From Massiliimalia sp050943535 (GTDB lineage Bacteria > Bacillota > Clostridia > Oscillospirales > Ruminococcaceae): a stretch of DNA of 64,000 nt. This document shows, in pieces, positions 52,192 through 60,151 of the stretch; position 1 is the first letter of the stretch, and each line of letters begins with the position of its first letter. The stretch is from NCBI GenBank assembly GCA_050943535.1, contig JBMNPJ010000013.1, positions 1 to 64,000 of the forward strand, read 5' to 3'. A program made the position numbers and the translations under genes. A model generated the notes under the pieces. It did not search any database. It was not told where the DNA came from and was given only the letters and a program-made list of their open reading frames with translations.

Positions 52192-52850
52192 AGCAACCAA
52201 AAAGACGAAGTATTAATCACCCATGGAAGCGCCTTGTAATTTTATGTATTGGATTGATTATTATGGCGTTCGGTGTGGCTTTTTCCATTAAAGCAGCGCT
52301 GGGCACATCCCCCATTTCCAGTGTTCCCTATGTAACCTCTGCAATTTCCGGATTATCTGTAGGCGCAACTACCATTATCATGAATTTTCTTTTTGTATTA
52401 ATTCAAATTGGTATTTTAAGAAAACAATATGACTGGTTTCAGCTTCTGCAATTTCCGGCAGCAATTTTATTTGGCACCATGATTGATGTAGCAGAATATC
52501 TTCTGCAAACAATTACTGTTTCAAATTATTTTGAACAATGGATTCTCTGCATGATTGGAATTTTCCTGATTGCTTTTGGAGTCAGCGTAGAGGTCATGGC
52601 GAACCTAGTTACAACTGCCGGAGAAGGAATTGTACTGGCTATCTGCAAGGTATGCCCCATTAAATTCAGCAACATGAAAGTCCTGTTTGATACTACGTTG
52701 GTGTGCATTGCTATTATCTTATCCTTTCTGTTTCTTGGACATCTGGACGGTGTTCGAGAAGGCACCATTGCCGCCGCAGTCTTAGTAGGGATGATTACCA
52801 AGCAGACAAATAAATTTACAAAGAAAGCAGAACAAGTTCTTTTGAAATAA
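52188..52850 (+). CDS. YczE/YyaS-YitT-like membrane protein (DUF6198-type)
   Basis: A 220-aa protein with about five membrane segments. The N-terminal signature is GLIIMAFGVAFSIKAALGTSPISSVPYV, of which AALGTSPISS is the typical loop. The second half has FLIAFGVSVEVMANLVTTAGEG and the closing GTIAAAVLVGMITK. It belongs to the YczE family of presumed transporters. It is the structural gene of the MarR unit and may be an efflux or uptake protein for the regulator's ligand. Confidence 0.87.
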   Translation: MKQPKRRSINHPWKRLVILCIGLIIMAFGVAFSIKAALGTSPISSVPYVTSAISGLSVGATTIIMNFLFVLIQIGILRKQYDWFQLLQFPAAILFGTMIDVAEYLLQTITVSNYFEQWILCMIGIFLIAFGVSVEVMANLVTTAGEGIVLAICKVCPIKFSNMKVLFDTTLVCIAIILSFLFLGHLDGVREGTIAAAVLVGMITKQTNKFTKKAEQVLLK

Positions 52851-52860
52851 AAAGACAAAA

Positions 52861-52902
52861 ATAAGCGCAGACCTATATTTACAGGTCTGCACCTTATTTT
52901 AT
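52861..52902 (+). terminator. Terminator after the YczE-type gene
   Basis: ATAAG-C-GCAGACCT / AGGTCTGC-AC-CTTAT stem followed by TTTATTCT; shared with the convergent GH172 gene. Confidence 0.8.
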
Positions 52903-52904
52903 TC

Positions 52905-53957
52905 TTAAATTAATTCCAAATAGTCTTTATCGCTTACTTCAGATTTGCAGTCAACTGGATGATCCAGATACCAGTAAGCTACAGAAGAAATATCGTCCTG
53001 CAGCGGCAGATACCGTCCGCCGGATCTCCATCCCAATGCCTGAATGGTTACCCGAAGATCGCTGTCAAAATAAATGGGATCTTTTACATGCCAGCGGTAC
53101 ATGGAAAAACGGGTTTGAGACTGATAACAGCCATCCGGACGCATCACTTTGCTCAGACCAGCATAAGGCGTAGTGTATTCAATATACTGATTATCCACCT
53201 CAAAGTCATAGGATCCGCAGAAATAGTCCTCTGTTCCGGTTCCACAAATAGTAGGATATTGGGTGTCGCCGTCCATAAAGAACTTAATTTCACCTTCACC
53301 CCACCAGCCGTTGTTGTTGACGCCCCAGAACAGGTAGGTTCCCACATACTGTCCTTTTCCTTCTACATGATCCAAAATCACATAATCTTCTTTATAAGGA
53401 AGCGGATTGGTTCTCCGGTAAGAAGCATGGAAATATCCGCAGCCTGGCTGAAGTTCTTCCAGAGTATAGTCGATCTGATAATACAGGTAAAAATCTTCTT
53501 CCAAGACATTTTCGATGGTCATACGGCACCGCTTATAAAAAGGCATGCTCCAATAACAGTTATAAGCTCTTCTTGGGTTCACACATACCATAGCGGAAGT
53601 GAGCTGATGATACTGCATCACATCGGTGCTGGCAAAAAAGTCTCCCAAAGGCACTTCTACAGACGGACAGTCACTGTCGTCCCAGTAAATCCGCAGAATC
53701 ATAGCGCGGTTTCTGGGGCTGCTGTCTGTCATCCAGATATGGCGAATGATACCGGGGCCCTCAATATCTGCCAGTTCAAAGGTTTCGCCGCCTTTAAGCA
53801 GAATGGAAGGAGAGATTTTCCAGCCTTTTCCCAAATCCCGAGCACAGGACGCTCCGGTTCCGGTTTCCGCCATACCGCCCTTGCCTTTTTCTCCGGTATA
53901 GTTTTCCGCGCAGATAGACCGGCTTTTAACATTTTTTAACTGATACAGTTCATCCAT
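52905..53957 (-). CDS. GH172-family protein (DUF2961)
   Basis: A 350-aa protein with two jelly-roll-type halves. The family blocks are DIEGPGIIRHIWMT, VEVPLGDFFAS, NPRRAYNCYWSMPF and a region with GTGTEDYFCGSYDFE, which holds the catalytic Glu of GH172 members. GH172 enzymes act on fructofuranose or arabinofuranose glycans. The start at 53957 has AGGAGG 8 bp upstream. There is no signal peptide, so it probably works on imported sugars. The AraC-type regulator at 55 kb and the GPH transporter at 45 kb are candidates for the same pathway. Confidence 0.88.
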   Translation of the reverse strand: MDELYQLKNVKSRSICAENYTGEKGKGGMAETGTGASCARDLGKGWKISPSILLKGGETFELADIEGPGIIRHIWMTDSSPRNRAMILRIYWDDSDCPSVEVPLGDFFASTDVMQYHQLTSAMVCVNPRRAYNCYWSMPFYKRCRMTIENVLEEDFYLYYQIDYTLEELQPGCGYFHASYRRTNPLPYKEDYVILDHVEGKGQYVGTYLFWGVNNNGWWGEGEIKFFMDGDTQYPTICGTGTEDYFCGSYDFEVDNQYIEYTTPYAGLSKVMRPDGCYQSQTRFSMYRWHVKDPIYFDSDLRVTIQALGWRSGGRYLPLQDDISSVAYWYLDHPVDCKSEVSDKDYLELI

Positions 53958-54058
53958 AAGTGATTCCTCCTGAAATTTTAATGTTAAATAATCATCTAAT
54001 ATAATTGCATCCACAGACACAAAAACATACCCTTATCTATTTCTTGCATTTTGCAATC

Positions 54059-54922
54059 CTATTGAATGAAGTGATTGACAAACTGCTGATACAAATAATA
54101 AACCTTATTGATATCAAAATGAATGATATCATCAAAAGTAGCATCTTTTCGCAAATAATGAATCAATCTACATCCTAGGTAATAACCGGTATCGGTATGT
54201 CCGTTATATTCGCACCAATCCCCAAAATACCTTTGATTAAATCGAGTCATTGTTGACAGGTCTCGATTAAAATCTGATAATATTTGAACAAAGTGGTCAT
54301 CACACCATTTTTTCCAACCATTCGTATTTTGATGATAGTAATCAAAATCTTCTACCAGCACTTGTTCAAAGTAAGTAGCAACACCTTCCATAAATAACTG
54401 CCAAACAAAATTCACTTCATTTTCATCTAAGCTTTGCATGAAAATCCCATGCTGCTTATGATATGCATGCCCTAATTCATGATAAATCAGTCCATACATA
54501 TCATTAAGATGATACCAATTTAATTCCAGTATTTTTTCAATCCCTAATAAAATAGTATTATTTCCATTTATATTGGTAACCCATCCCGCACCATTGCACA
54601 ATCCAAGATACAGGACAATATCAATATCCACGCTATCTCCAAATTTATCAAAAATTCTTTTATCCAGATTGTTCGTAACCGTTAAAAAAGACTGGTGCAA
54701 AACCTGCAACTGTTCATTGTCACAAACATGATTAATGATTGGCAAAAAGTCTTTTTCAAAAGTATACTTTCCGCTTTTAACATACTCCTCCACGTCATCC
54801 TGAAAAATATGGGCAGAATTTTTATAAATTGAATTCATATAACTTTCCCATTTTTTTATATTAAAATGTTGGTTATCAAATAATTCTCCAATCTGATCAC
54901 AGGTATCTATTATTCTAAGCAT
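54059..54922 (-). CDS. Predicted zinc metalloprotease-like protein (HExxH)
   Basis: A 287-aa cytoplasmic protein. It has the zinc-peptidase motif HELGH within MYGLIYHELGHAYHKQHG at about residue 146, and a possible third ligand in the following helix (FMEGVATYFEQVL, with Glu downstream). The fold between LYLGLCNGAGWVTNINGN and the HELGH helix is like gluzincin proteases. It is much more AT-rich than its neighbours, and is rich in Asn, Tyr and Ile. That base use and its isolation suggest recent acquisition. I do not recognise a named family. Confidence 0.78.
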   Translation of the reverse strand: MLRIIDTCDQIGELFDNQHFNIKKWESYMNSIYKNSAHIFQDDVEEYVKSGKYTFEKDFLPIINHVCDNEQLQVLHQSFLTVTNNLDKRIFDKFGDSVDIDIVLYLGLCNGAGWVTNINGNNTILLGIEKILELNWYHLNDMYGLIYHELGHAYHKQHGIFMQSLDENEVNFVWQLFMEGVATYFEQVLVEDFDYYHQNTNGWKKWCDDHFVQILSDFNRDLSTMTRFNQRYFGDWCEYNGHTDTGYYLGCRLIHYLRKDATFDDIIHFDINKVYYLYQQFVNHFIQ

Positions 54923-55120
54923 AGTAACCCTTTCTTTGCTATTTTTGATAATAAAAACAGAATTTCCATGTTATGGAACAAGAATATTTTTATGCACAAC
55001 AACAATTAAAATATTTTAAAACCCAAAAATACTATTCAATCCACCCGATTAACTTGGTTTGATTATACATTTCTTCTATTATCTGGGCAATTACGATTAT
55101 TGGTTATTATTTAACACTTC

Positions 55121-55149
55121 TTGACCTATTAGGGTGTTCATGGTATGCT
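55121..55149 (+). promoter_or_regulatory. Promoter of the AraC-type gene
   Basis: TTGACC (55121-55126), 17 bp, TATGCT (55144-55149). The predicted start lies about 55156, at the first base of the inverted repeat below. The rest of the 54923-55220 gap is AT-rich. Confidence 0.7.
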
Positions 55150-55156
55150 GAAAATA

Positions 55157-55204
55157 GAAAAAATCTACAGAATCTTTTTGTAGATTCTTTCTGTAGATTT
55201 TTTC
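55157..55204 (+). promoter_or_regulatory. Leader hairpin abutting the ribosome site of the AraC-type gene
   Basis: A perfect 16-bp inverted repeat (55157-55172 with 55189-55204) encloses a third copy of TGTAGATT at 55179-55186, which can instead pair with AATCTACA at 55162-55169. The stem ends one base before AGGAGG (55205-55210 region). Confidence 0.75.
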
Positions 55205-55220
55205 AGGAGGAACCCAGTTG

Positions 55221-56090
55221 ATGCAAATCCTTCAAGAGATCAATCCCTATCTTAGAATCGCCATGTACTCTACCTTAAAGGGACCCTTTCAGATTGGTCC
55301 CCGAATTTTGTTTGACTATGAACTGATTTATATTCAAAAAGGAAGCTGGAAACTGACCTTTTTGGAACAAACCCGCATCTGCGGTCCGGGAGACGTTTTG
55401 CTGTTTTGTCCCGGACAGCGCCATACGCTGGAAAGTCAGGAAGATGTTTTGCAGCCCCACATTCATTTTGACCTGGTCTGGGATCAAAACAGCCCAGCGG
55501 TCCCCATTTCTTTCCGGGATCTGCCGGAATTTTCTCCCGCAGAACGAAAACTGATTCGTCCCAATTTACTAGAATCCCAGCTGCTGCACAGTCCCATATT
55601 AAAAATTTCAGATCTCACCCGATTTGAGCAGCTGTTTTTTGATGTAATCGACCATTATCAAAAGCTTCCGGTGGATTCTCTGGCATTAAAAGCAAAAACA
55701 CTCTTGCTGTTAAACGAGCTGTTTGAAGATAATCTGTCGCCCAGTCCTCCTTCTCAGCCGGCCTCTCACAGTCTGCTGTCCTCTGTCAAAAACTACATTG
55801 ACCAAAACTGTGCCGCAGTCATTACCCTGGACCATCTGGCCGCTTTTTTTCATTATAATAAATACTACATTGCCAAACAGTTTCAGCGTCAGTACGGCTA
55901 TTCTCCCATTGCCTACTATCATCACCAGAAAATAAACCGGGCAAAAGAACTGCTGAAAGCAGGTATTTCGGTCAGCCAGGTATCTGACACCCTTTCCTTT
56001 TCCTCTATCTATGCATTCAGCCGATTTTTTAAACAACAAACCGGCCAATCCCCTACCCAATACCAGAAAGATTGTTCCTCTATCAAATGA
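55221..56090 (+). CDS. AraC-family transcription regulator
   Basis: A 289-aa sugar-type regulator. The N-terminal cupin domain (about 15-110) shows YELIYIQKGSWKLTF, GPGDVLLFCPGQRHTL and HIHFDLVWD. The C-terminal double helix-turn-helix (about 190-288) reads VITLDHLAAFFHYNKYYIAK then QFQRQYGYSPIAYYHHQKIN, and closes with YAFSRFFKQQTGQSPTQYQ. The start could be ATG 55221 or TTG 55218. Its leader is a long hairpin. It lies between the GH172 and glycerol dehydrogenase genes, so a role in carbohydrate use is likely. Confidence 0.92.
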   Translation: MQILQEINPYLRIAMYSTLKGPFQIGPRILFDYELIYIQKGSWKLTFLEQTRICGPGDVLLFCPGQRHTLESQEDVLQPHIHFDLVWDQNSPAVPISFRDLPEFSPAERKLIRPNLLESQLLHSPILKISDLTRFEQLFFDVIDHYQKLPVDSLALKAKTLLLLNELFEDNLSPSPPSQPASHSLLSSVKNYIDQNCAAVITLDHLAAFFHYNKYYIAKQFQRQYGYSPIAYYHHQKINRAKELLKAGISVSQVSDTLSFSSIYAFSRFFKQQTGQSPTQYQKDCSSIK

Positions 56091-56095
56091 CAAAA

Positions 56096-56122
56096 GGGCA
56101 GACCGCATAAAGCGGTCTGCCC
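56096..56122. terminator. Bidirectional terminator
   Basis: GGGCAGACCGC / GCGGTCTGCCC with loop ATAAA, between convergent AraC and glycerol dehydrogenase genes. Confidence 0.85.
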
Positions 56123-56138
56123 CTTGATTTTACGATCC

Positions 56139-57236
56139 TTATTCACCCAGATAATATCTTCCGTATGCATCTGCTGCCATCATAGCCGCATATACAGTTT
56201 CTGGTGTTACTTCAAACGGCATATTGTGCAGGGTATCGTTTTCTGCACAAGCCGCCTTGGCAACTTCCATCATCTTTTCCGGATCCGGATGTTCAATTCC
56301 CAGTTCCTTCAAGGTAACCGGCAAGCCAACTTCCATACAGAATTCCAAAACTTCCTGCAATTCTTCTTCCGGAACATTTTCCAGTACCAGCTGAGTCAAG
56401 GTACCAAAAGCAACCTTTTCTCCATGGTACATCTTATGGCATTCTTCCAGCACGGTCAAACCATTGTGAATAGCGTGAGCACCTGCCAAACCGCCGCTTT
56501 CAAAGCCGATTCCGGACAGCAGGGTATTCGCTTCGATCACCTTTTCCACAGCCGGAGTACATACGCCTGCTTCCAGTGCCAGTTTTGCTTTTACCCCTTC
56601 TTCCATCAGGGTGTCAAAACAGAGTTTTGCCAATGCCATTGCTGCCTGTGTAGCTTTTCCGCCGGCACAGGTTACTGCGTCTTTGCGCAGACATGCCCGC
56701 GCTTCAAAATAGGTTGCCAAAGCATCACCCATACCTGCTACAGTCAAGCGAACCGGTGATTTTGCGATAATATCGGTATCCATCAATACCATGTCCGGGT
56801 TTGCCGGCAAGAACAGGTATTCTTCAAATACACCGTCATCTGTATACAGTACAGACAGGGCGCTGCAAGGTGCATCGGTAGAGGCAATGGTGGGACAAAT
56901 CATCACTGGAGTTTTGCTGTAATAAGCAACTGCTTTGGCAGTATCAAAAATTTTACCGCCGCCGATTCCGATGACCAGATCACAGCCATGTTCTTTCATC
57001 ACATCAACCAGACGGTTAATTTCATTTTTAGAACATTCTCCATGGAAATAGTCAAATTTCGGAGCGCAGTCTGCCTCATGAAAACTCTGTTCCAATTGAG
57101 CTCCAATCCGGCGATAACCGCCTTCACTGATCAAAATCAGAGGAGCATTTCCATACTGTTTTGCATAAGTTCCAATTTTTTTCATTTCTCCGGCGCCTTG
57201 AACATATTTGCCGGGACAGCTTAAAATTTGTGCCAT
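56139..57236 (-). CDS. gldA: Glycerol dehydrogenase
   Basis: A 365-aa iron/zinc-type polyol dehydrogenase that oxidises glycerol to dihydroxyacetone with NAD. The NAD-binding GIGGGKIFDTAKAVA and PTIASTDAPCSALSVLY are typical of GldA. Metal ligands are the Asp of GMGDALATYFEA, the His of LAGAHAIHNGL and the His of MYHGEKVAFG. The N-terminal PGKYVQGAGEM is the family's start. Length is normal. A GGAGG precedes the ATG. It is a single gene. Homologous enzymes may act on other diols. Confidence 0.94.
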   Translation of the reverse strand: MAQILSCPGKYVQGAGEMKKIGTYAKQYGNAPLILISEGGYRRIGAQLEQSFHEADCAPKFDYFHGECSKNEINRLVDVMKEHGCDLVIGIGGGKIFDTAKAVAYYSKTPVMICPTIASTDAPCSALSVLYTDDGVFEEYLFLPANPDMVLMDTDIIAKSPVRLTVAGMGDALATYFEARACLRKDAVTCAGGKATQAAMALAKLCFDTLMEEGVKAKLALEAGVCTPAVEKVIEANTLLSGIGFESGGLAGAHAIHNGLTVLEECHKMYHGEKVAFGTLTQLVLENVPEEELQEVLEFCMEVGLPVTLKELGIEHPDPEKMMEVAKAACAENDTLHNMPFEVTPETVYAAMMAADAYGRYYLGE

Positions 57237-57335
57237 TGTCCATTCCTCCTATATAACAAAGTGACAATTTTTGAAACAAACCTACAATTGACACTGTTAT
57301 TATACTCCTGGTGTTTTTCTCATGTCAAGAATTCA

Positions 57336-57545
57336 CCGGGTGGTGGACAGCGACACTGCGTTCATACTCTGTCGGCTGTGAGAAAAAGTCACACAAATTT
57401 TTGTCTTTGGGGGATTCTTAGGGAATGCTGCCCTTAGCCATAAAAATACCGTATGCGTCGGAGCAAAAGACACCTCCATCCATGTTCTGTCAGTTGAATG
57501 CTAAATTCCGCTTTACTAATAAAGCACGTGTCGTAGATGGTTGGC
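57336..57545. repeat. Family A interspersed repeat (copy A10)
   Basis: A degenerate copy with CACCGGGTGGTGGACAGCGAC, GTTCATACTCTGTCGGCTG, a CTTTGGGGGATTCTTAGGG module, GTCAGTTGAATG, and the interior TTCCGCTTTACTAATAAAG in inverted orientation, as in A4. It leads directly into B4. The 57237-57899 gap holds A10, B4 and a terminator. Confidence 0.65.
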
Positions 57546-57559
57546 GTCGGGTACTGCCT

Positions 57560-57763
57560 GATGGGCTTACAGCGGACAGTGTCTGCTAACCACACTTACA
57601 CTTCCTCTTTTTATGCCAAAAAGAAAGAAGTTGACAAAGCCAACTTTGCAGAAAAGGGCACTTGGGGGACGTGCTCCGGAAATATTCGGTTAGTCGCACT
57701 GCCCCCAAGACCCCCAAGTATAGTTTGCACACCTGTGGAAAGCGCTGCGGCGCTAGCAGCTTC
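57560..57763 (+). repeat. Family B structured repeat (copy B4)
   Basis: The most diverged copy. The CCAGAGGGGC stem is replaced by CTTGGGGG (57661-57668) paired with CCCCCAAG (57702-57709), with changes on both sides that keep pairing. The conserved GTGCTCCGGAAATATTCGGTTAGTCG loop core is recognisable in its central TCCGGA. AGCGCTGCGGCGCT closes it. Confidence 0.75.
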
Positions 57764-57824
57764 AAAAGTTATCCCATAATATTTTTATTTGTACAATTTA
57801 TTAGTTTGTATTATTTTTTCTACA

Positions 57825-57858
57825 GTAAAAGGCAGTCCCAAACGGGACTGCCTTTTAC
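57825..57858 (-). terminator. Terminator downstream of the small membrane protein
   Basis: A perfect 15-bp stem GTAAAAGGCAGTCCC with its complement and a 4-nt loop. Confidence 0.85.
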
Positions 57859-57899
57859 CGTGAGTTACCATATCAATTCTTTTAAGATCCATCAGATCA

Positions 57900-58232
57900 T
57901 TACAGAAGGAACATTTTTGCGATGCCCAGTACGATGGATGCGGTTACCAGTAAACGGGCAGCTAAGTATTTTTTCGGAGAATCTGCTTTTACATGAACGA
58001 TAATTCCTGCAATGCTCAATACACCGAATAACCATGCAACCATCTGAGAACCAATCCAGTTGGACGGAAGGCTAGTGGCACTTACAATAGAGATGAGCAT
58101 TCCCCATGCTGCCAACACGTAAAACAGAACTTTTTTCACCTGTTCATTTTTTACCAAGTATAAAAACGCCAGTCCCAGTCCACTTACCACGCTGATTCCA
58201 ATGAAAAATAATACTAAAATACCAATTGCCAT
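57900..58232 (-). CDS. Small four-helix membrane protein, unknown function
   Basis: A 110-aa protein with four hydrophobic segments at about 3-22, 35-55, 62-82 and 90-108 and short polar loops. I do not recognise a family. The start at 58232 is chosen because GTGAGGAAATGATT precedes it; the long in-frame extension to 58460 would run through the promoter region and the upstream histidine kinase end. It is the next gene downstream of the two-component system on the same strand, 137 bp away, so it may be its target. Confidence 0.65.
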   Translation of the reverse strand: MAIGILVLFFIGISVVSGLGLAFLYLVKNEQVKKVLFYVLAAWGMLISIVSATSLPSNWIGSQMVAWLFGVLSIAGIIVHVKADSPKKYLAARLLVTASIVLGIAKMFLL

Positions 58233-58368
58233 AATCATTTCCTCACTTTCATATTTATGAATATCGTTTCTGTGTTTTGTAAGGGAGTTTTTATTTTTGT
58301 TCCCCTTGGCTATGTCTATAAGATACCATAAGATTCTGAAAGATTTTACTAGGCAATTCTGAAGAATT

Positions 58369-59406
58369 CTAAAGAATGGAAAAAACTTTAAAAGAAATCC
58401 GAATGATAAACTGATCATGATCCAATTCTGTTTGAATCTGTCCTTGATAGCTTTCGGCAATCTGTCGGATACTGTTTAACCCAATGCCGTGGCTTTCTTG
58501 CTGGGGTGCCGGTGCCTGCTGCACCTTGTTCTGCTGAATCAGAGTCAAAAATCCGCCTTTCGTCTCCACCGTCAGCACAATCGGACAGGAAGAATCGGCG
58601 TACTTTTTAATATTGGATGCCAAATTATCAAATATCCGGCGCAGATCTTCCAAATCAAAATAGCCGGAAAAACCATGGCAGTTTTCCCAGTGCACCTGAC
58701 AGGAGTGTGTCTCTTCCAGCTCTTCTTCCCATTCTTCTGCCAGCTGCATAAACAAAAGTCTTCCATCCTCTATAAATTCCCGCTGACGCTGTTCCAATAA
58801 ACGGCTAGTCAGTTCCTTGATCTGCATCCCTTTGGCGCCGATCACTCCCGCCGCTTCTCTCACCTGCTCTGGCTGAAGGCTGTCTTTTTCCTTTAAATAT
58901 TCCGCATAAGACAAAATGGACGTTAAGGGAGTACGGATATCATGAGATAAAGCACGAATCATCTGCTCTTTCCTCTGCTGCATCTCCTGTTCCCGTTCAA
59001 TAAATTCTCTTTGAGAATCTGCCAGGTAATTGATTGCCCTTGCCAAATCGGTGAGCTCATCATCCCCTTCTACCGGCACAGTACCATCTCCCTGTGACTC
59101 CCGGATAGAGGCAATTCCCCGGGTAATTTTAATGAGATAACCGATTTTTTGCCCGGTAAAAAATAAAAACAGCGAAATATATATGACGACCGCCGCAAAA
59201 AAGCAGCTGTTTCTCACCCAGGTGTTTAATAAAACCTGCTGAGGATCTGTCAGTGTTTTTCCTATTCGCTCCAAATAAACGGAAACAATGCCCAAAGATG
59301 TTAAATCCAAAAACACGTAACTGAATAATGCAATTACAAAACTGATCAAAAGACTTCCGATTAATTCCCAGCCCAGGCGGGACATCCTGTTCTTTTTATT
59401 CCACAT
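58369..59406 (-). CDS. Sensor histidine kinase with degenerate ATP-lid motif
   Basis: A 345-aa kinase with two TM segments (about 13-35 and 55-77), HAMP, and the H-box ALSHDIRTPLTSILSYAEYL. The N box is DNLASNIKKYA and the G2-type motif is GIGLNSIRQI. Where a DxGxG (G1) box is expected, it has LIQQNKVQQAPAP. This variant is known in VanS-like subgroups of Firmicutes and may still be active. Its ATG lies within the last codons of the response regulator (overlap of 11 bp). Confidence 0.88.
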   Translation of the reverse strand: MWNKKNRMSRLGWELIGSLLISFVIALFSYVFLDLTSLGIVSVYLERIGKTLTDPQQVLLNTWVRNSCFFAAVVIYISLFLFFTGQKIGYLIKITRGIASIRESQGDGTVPVEGDDELTDLARAINYLADSQREFIEREQEMQQRKEQMIRALSHDIRTPLTSILSYAEYLKEKDSLQPEQVREAAGVIGAKGMQIKELTSRLLEQRQREFIEDGRLLFMQLAEEWEEELEETHSCQVHWENCHGFSGYFDLEDLRRIFDNLASNIKKYADSSCPIVLTVETKGGFLTLIQQNKVQQAPAPQQESHGIGLNSIRQIAESYQGQIQTELDHDQFIIRISFKVFSIL

Positions 59407-60112
59407 AATATCCCTTTCCCCAGGCGGTTTTGATGTACTGCGGATTTCTGGAATTGTCCCCCAGCTTTTTCCGGAGATTTTTAATGTGTACCATGACGGC
59501 ACTGTCTCCTACTGCGTCCTCTTCCCAAACACTTTCGTAAATATTGTCAATGGAATATACCTTTTTCCGATGGGTCACCAGCAGTTCTAAAATTTTAAAT
59601 TCCGTATAGGTGAGTACAATCACCTGATCCCCCCGGGAAACAGTCTGGCTGTCCAAATGAACAATCAAATCCCCCAATAAAATCTCATCAGCGGAACGAG
59701 AAGGCTCCCCACGGGACTGATTCATCATGGCCTGCGTGTACTGTCCTGCCCGGCGCAGATGTGCCTGTATCCGCAGCAAAAGTTCTCCGTTGGAAAAGGG
59801 TTTGACAATATAGTCATCCGCTCCCACAGAAAATCCCATCATCTTGTCAGATTCTCCGGAATAGGCCGTCAAAAAAATCATGGGCGCAAAATACTGCTTT
59901 CTCAGTTCCATTCCTGCTGCAAGTCCCGTCATCACCGGCATGTTCACATCCAATAAGAATAAGTCTACGGTAGCATCTGCCTTTTCCACCGCCTCTTTCC
60001 CATTCTCCGCTGTGACTACCACATATCCTGCATCGGTCAGCAGCATCTGTAAAAGATCCCGAATTTCCTTTTCATCATCCGCGATTAAAATCTTATTTTT
60101 TCCCTGTTCCAT
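59396..60112 (-). CDS. OmpR-family response regulator
   Basis: A 238-aa regulator. Receiver: ADDEKEIRDLLQM, phosphoacceptor Asp in DLFLLDVNMPVMTG, Thr in IFLTAYSG, and Lys in IVKPFSNGELL. The winged-helix domain (about 135-238) includes LTYTEFKILELLVTHRKKVY and ends AWGKGYYVE. It pairs with the overlapping kinase gene. The VanR-like form fits control of envelope stress or antibiotic response; the adjacent four-helix membrane gene is a candidate target. Confidence 0.95.
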   Translation of the reverse strand: MEQGKNKILIADDEKEIRDLLQMLLTDAGYVVVTAENGKEAVEKADATVDLFLLDVNMPVMTGLAAGMELRKQYFAPMIFLTAYSGESDKMMGFSVGADDYIVKPFSNGELLLRIQAHLRRAGQYTQAMMNQSRGEPSRSADEILLGDLIVHLDSQTVSRGDQVIVLTYTEFKILELLVTHRKKVYSIDNIYESVWEEDAVGDSAVMVHIKNLRKKLGDNSRNPQYIKTAWGKGYYVE

Positions 60113-60151
60113 CGTGGCACCTCTTTTCCAACCATATTACTGCATCAAATT

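Noticed and set aside
57900..58460. Longer start for the small membrane protein
   Set aside because: The extra 76 residues run through the intergenic region and into the kinase gene's end, and a ribosome site supports 58232.
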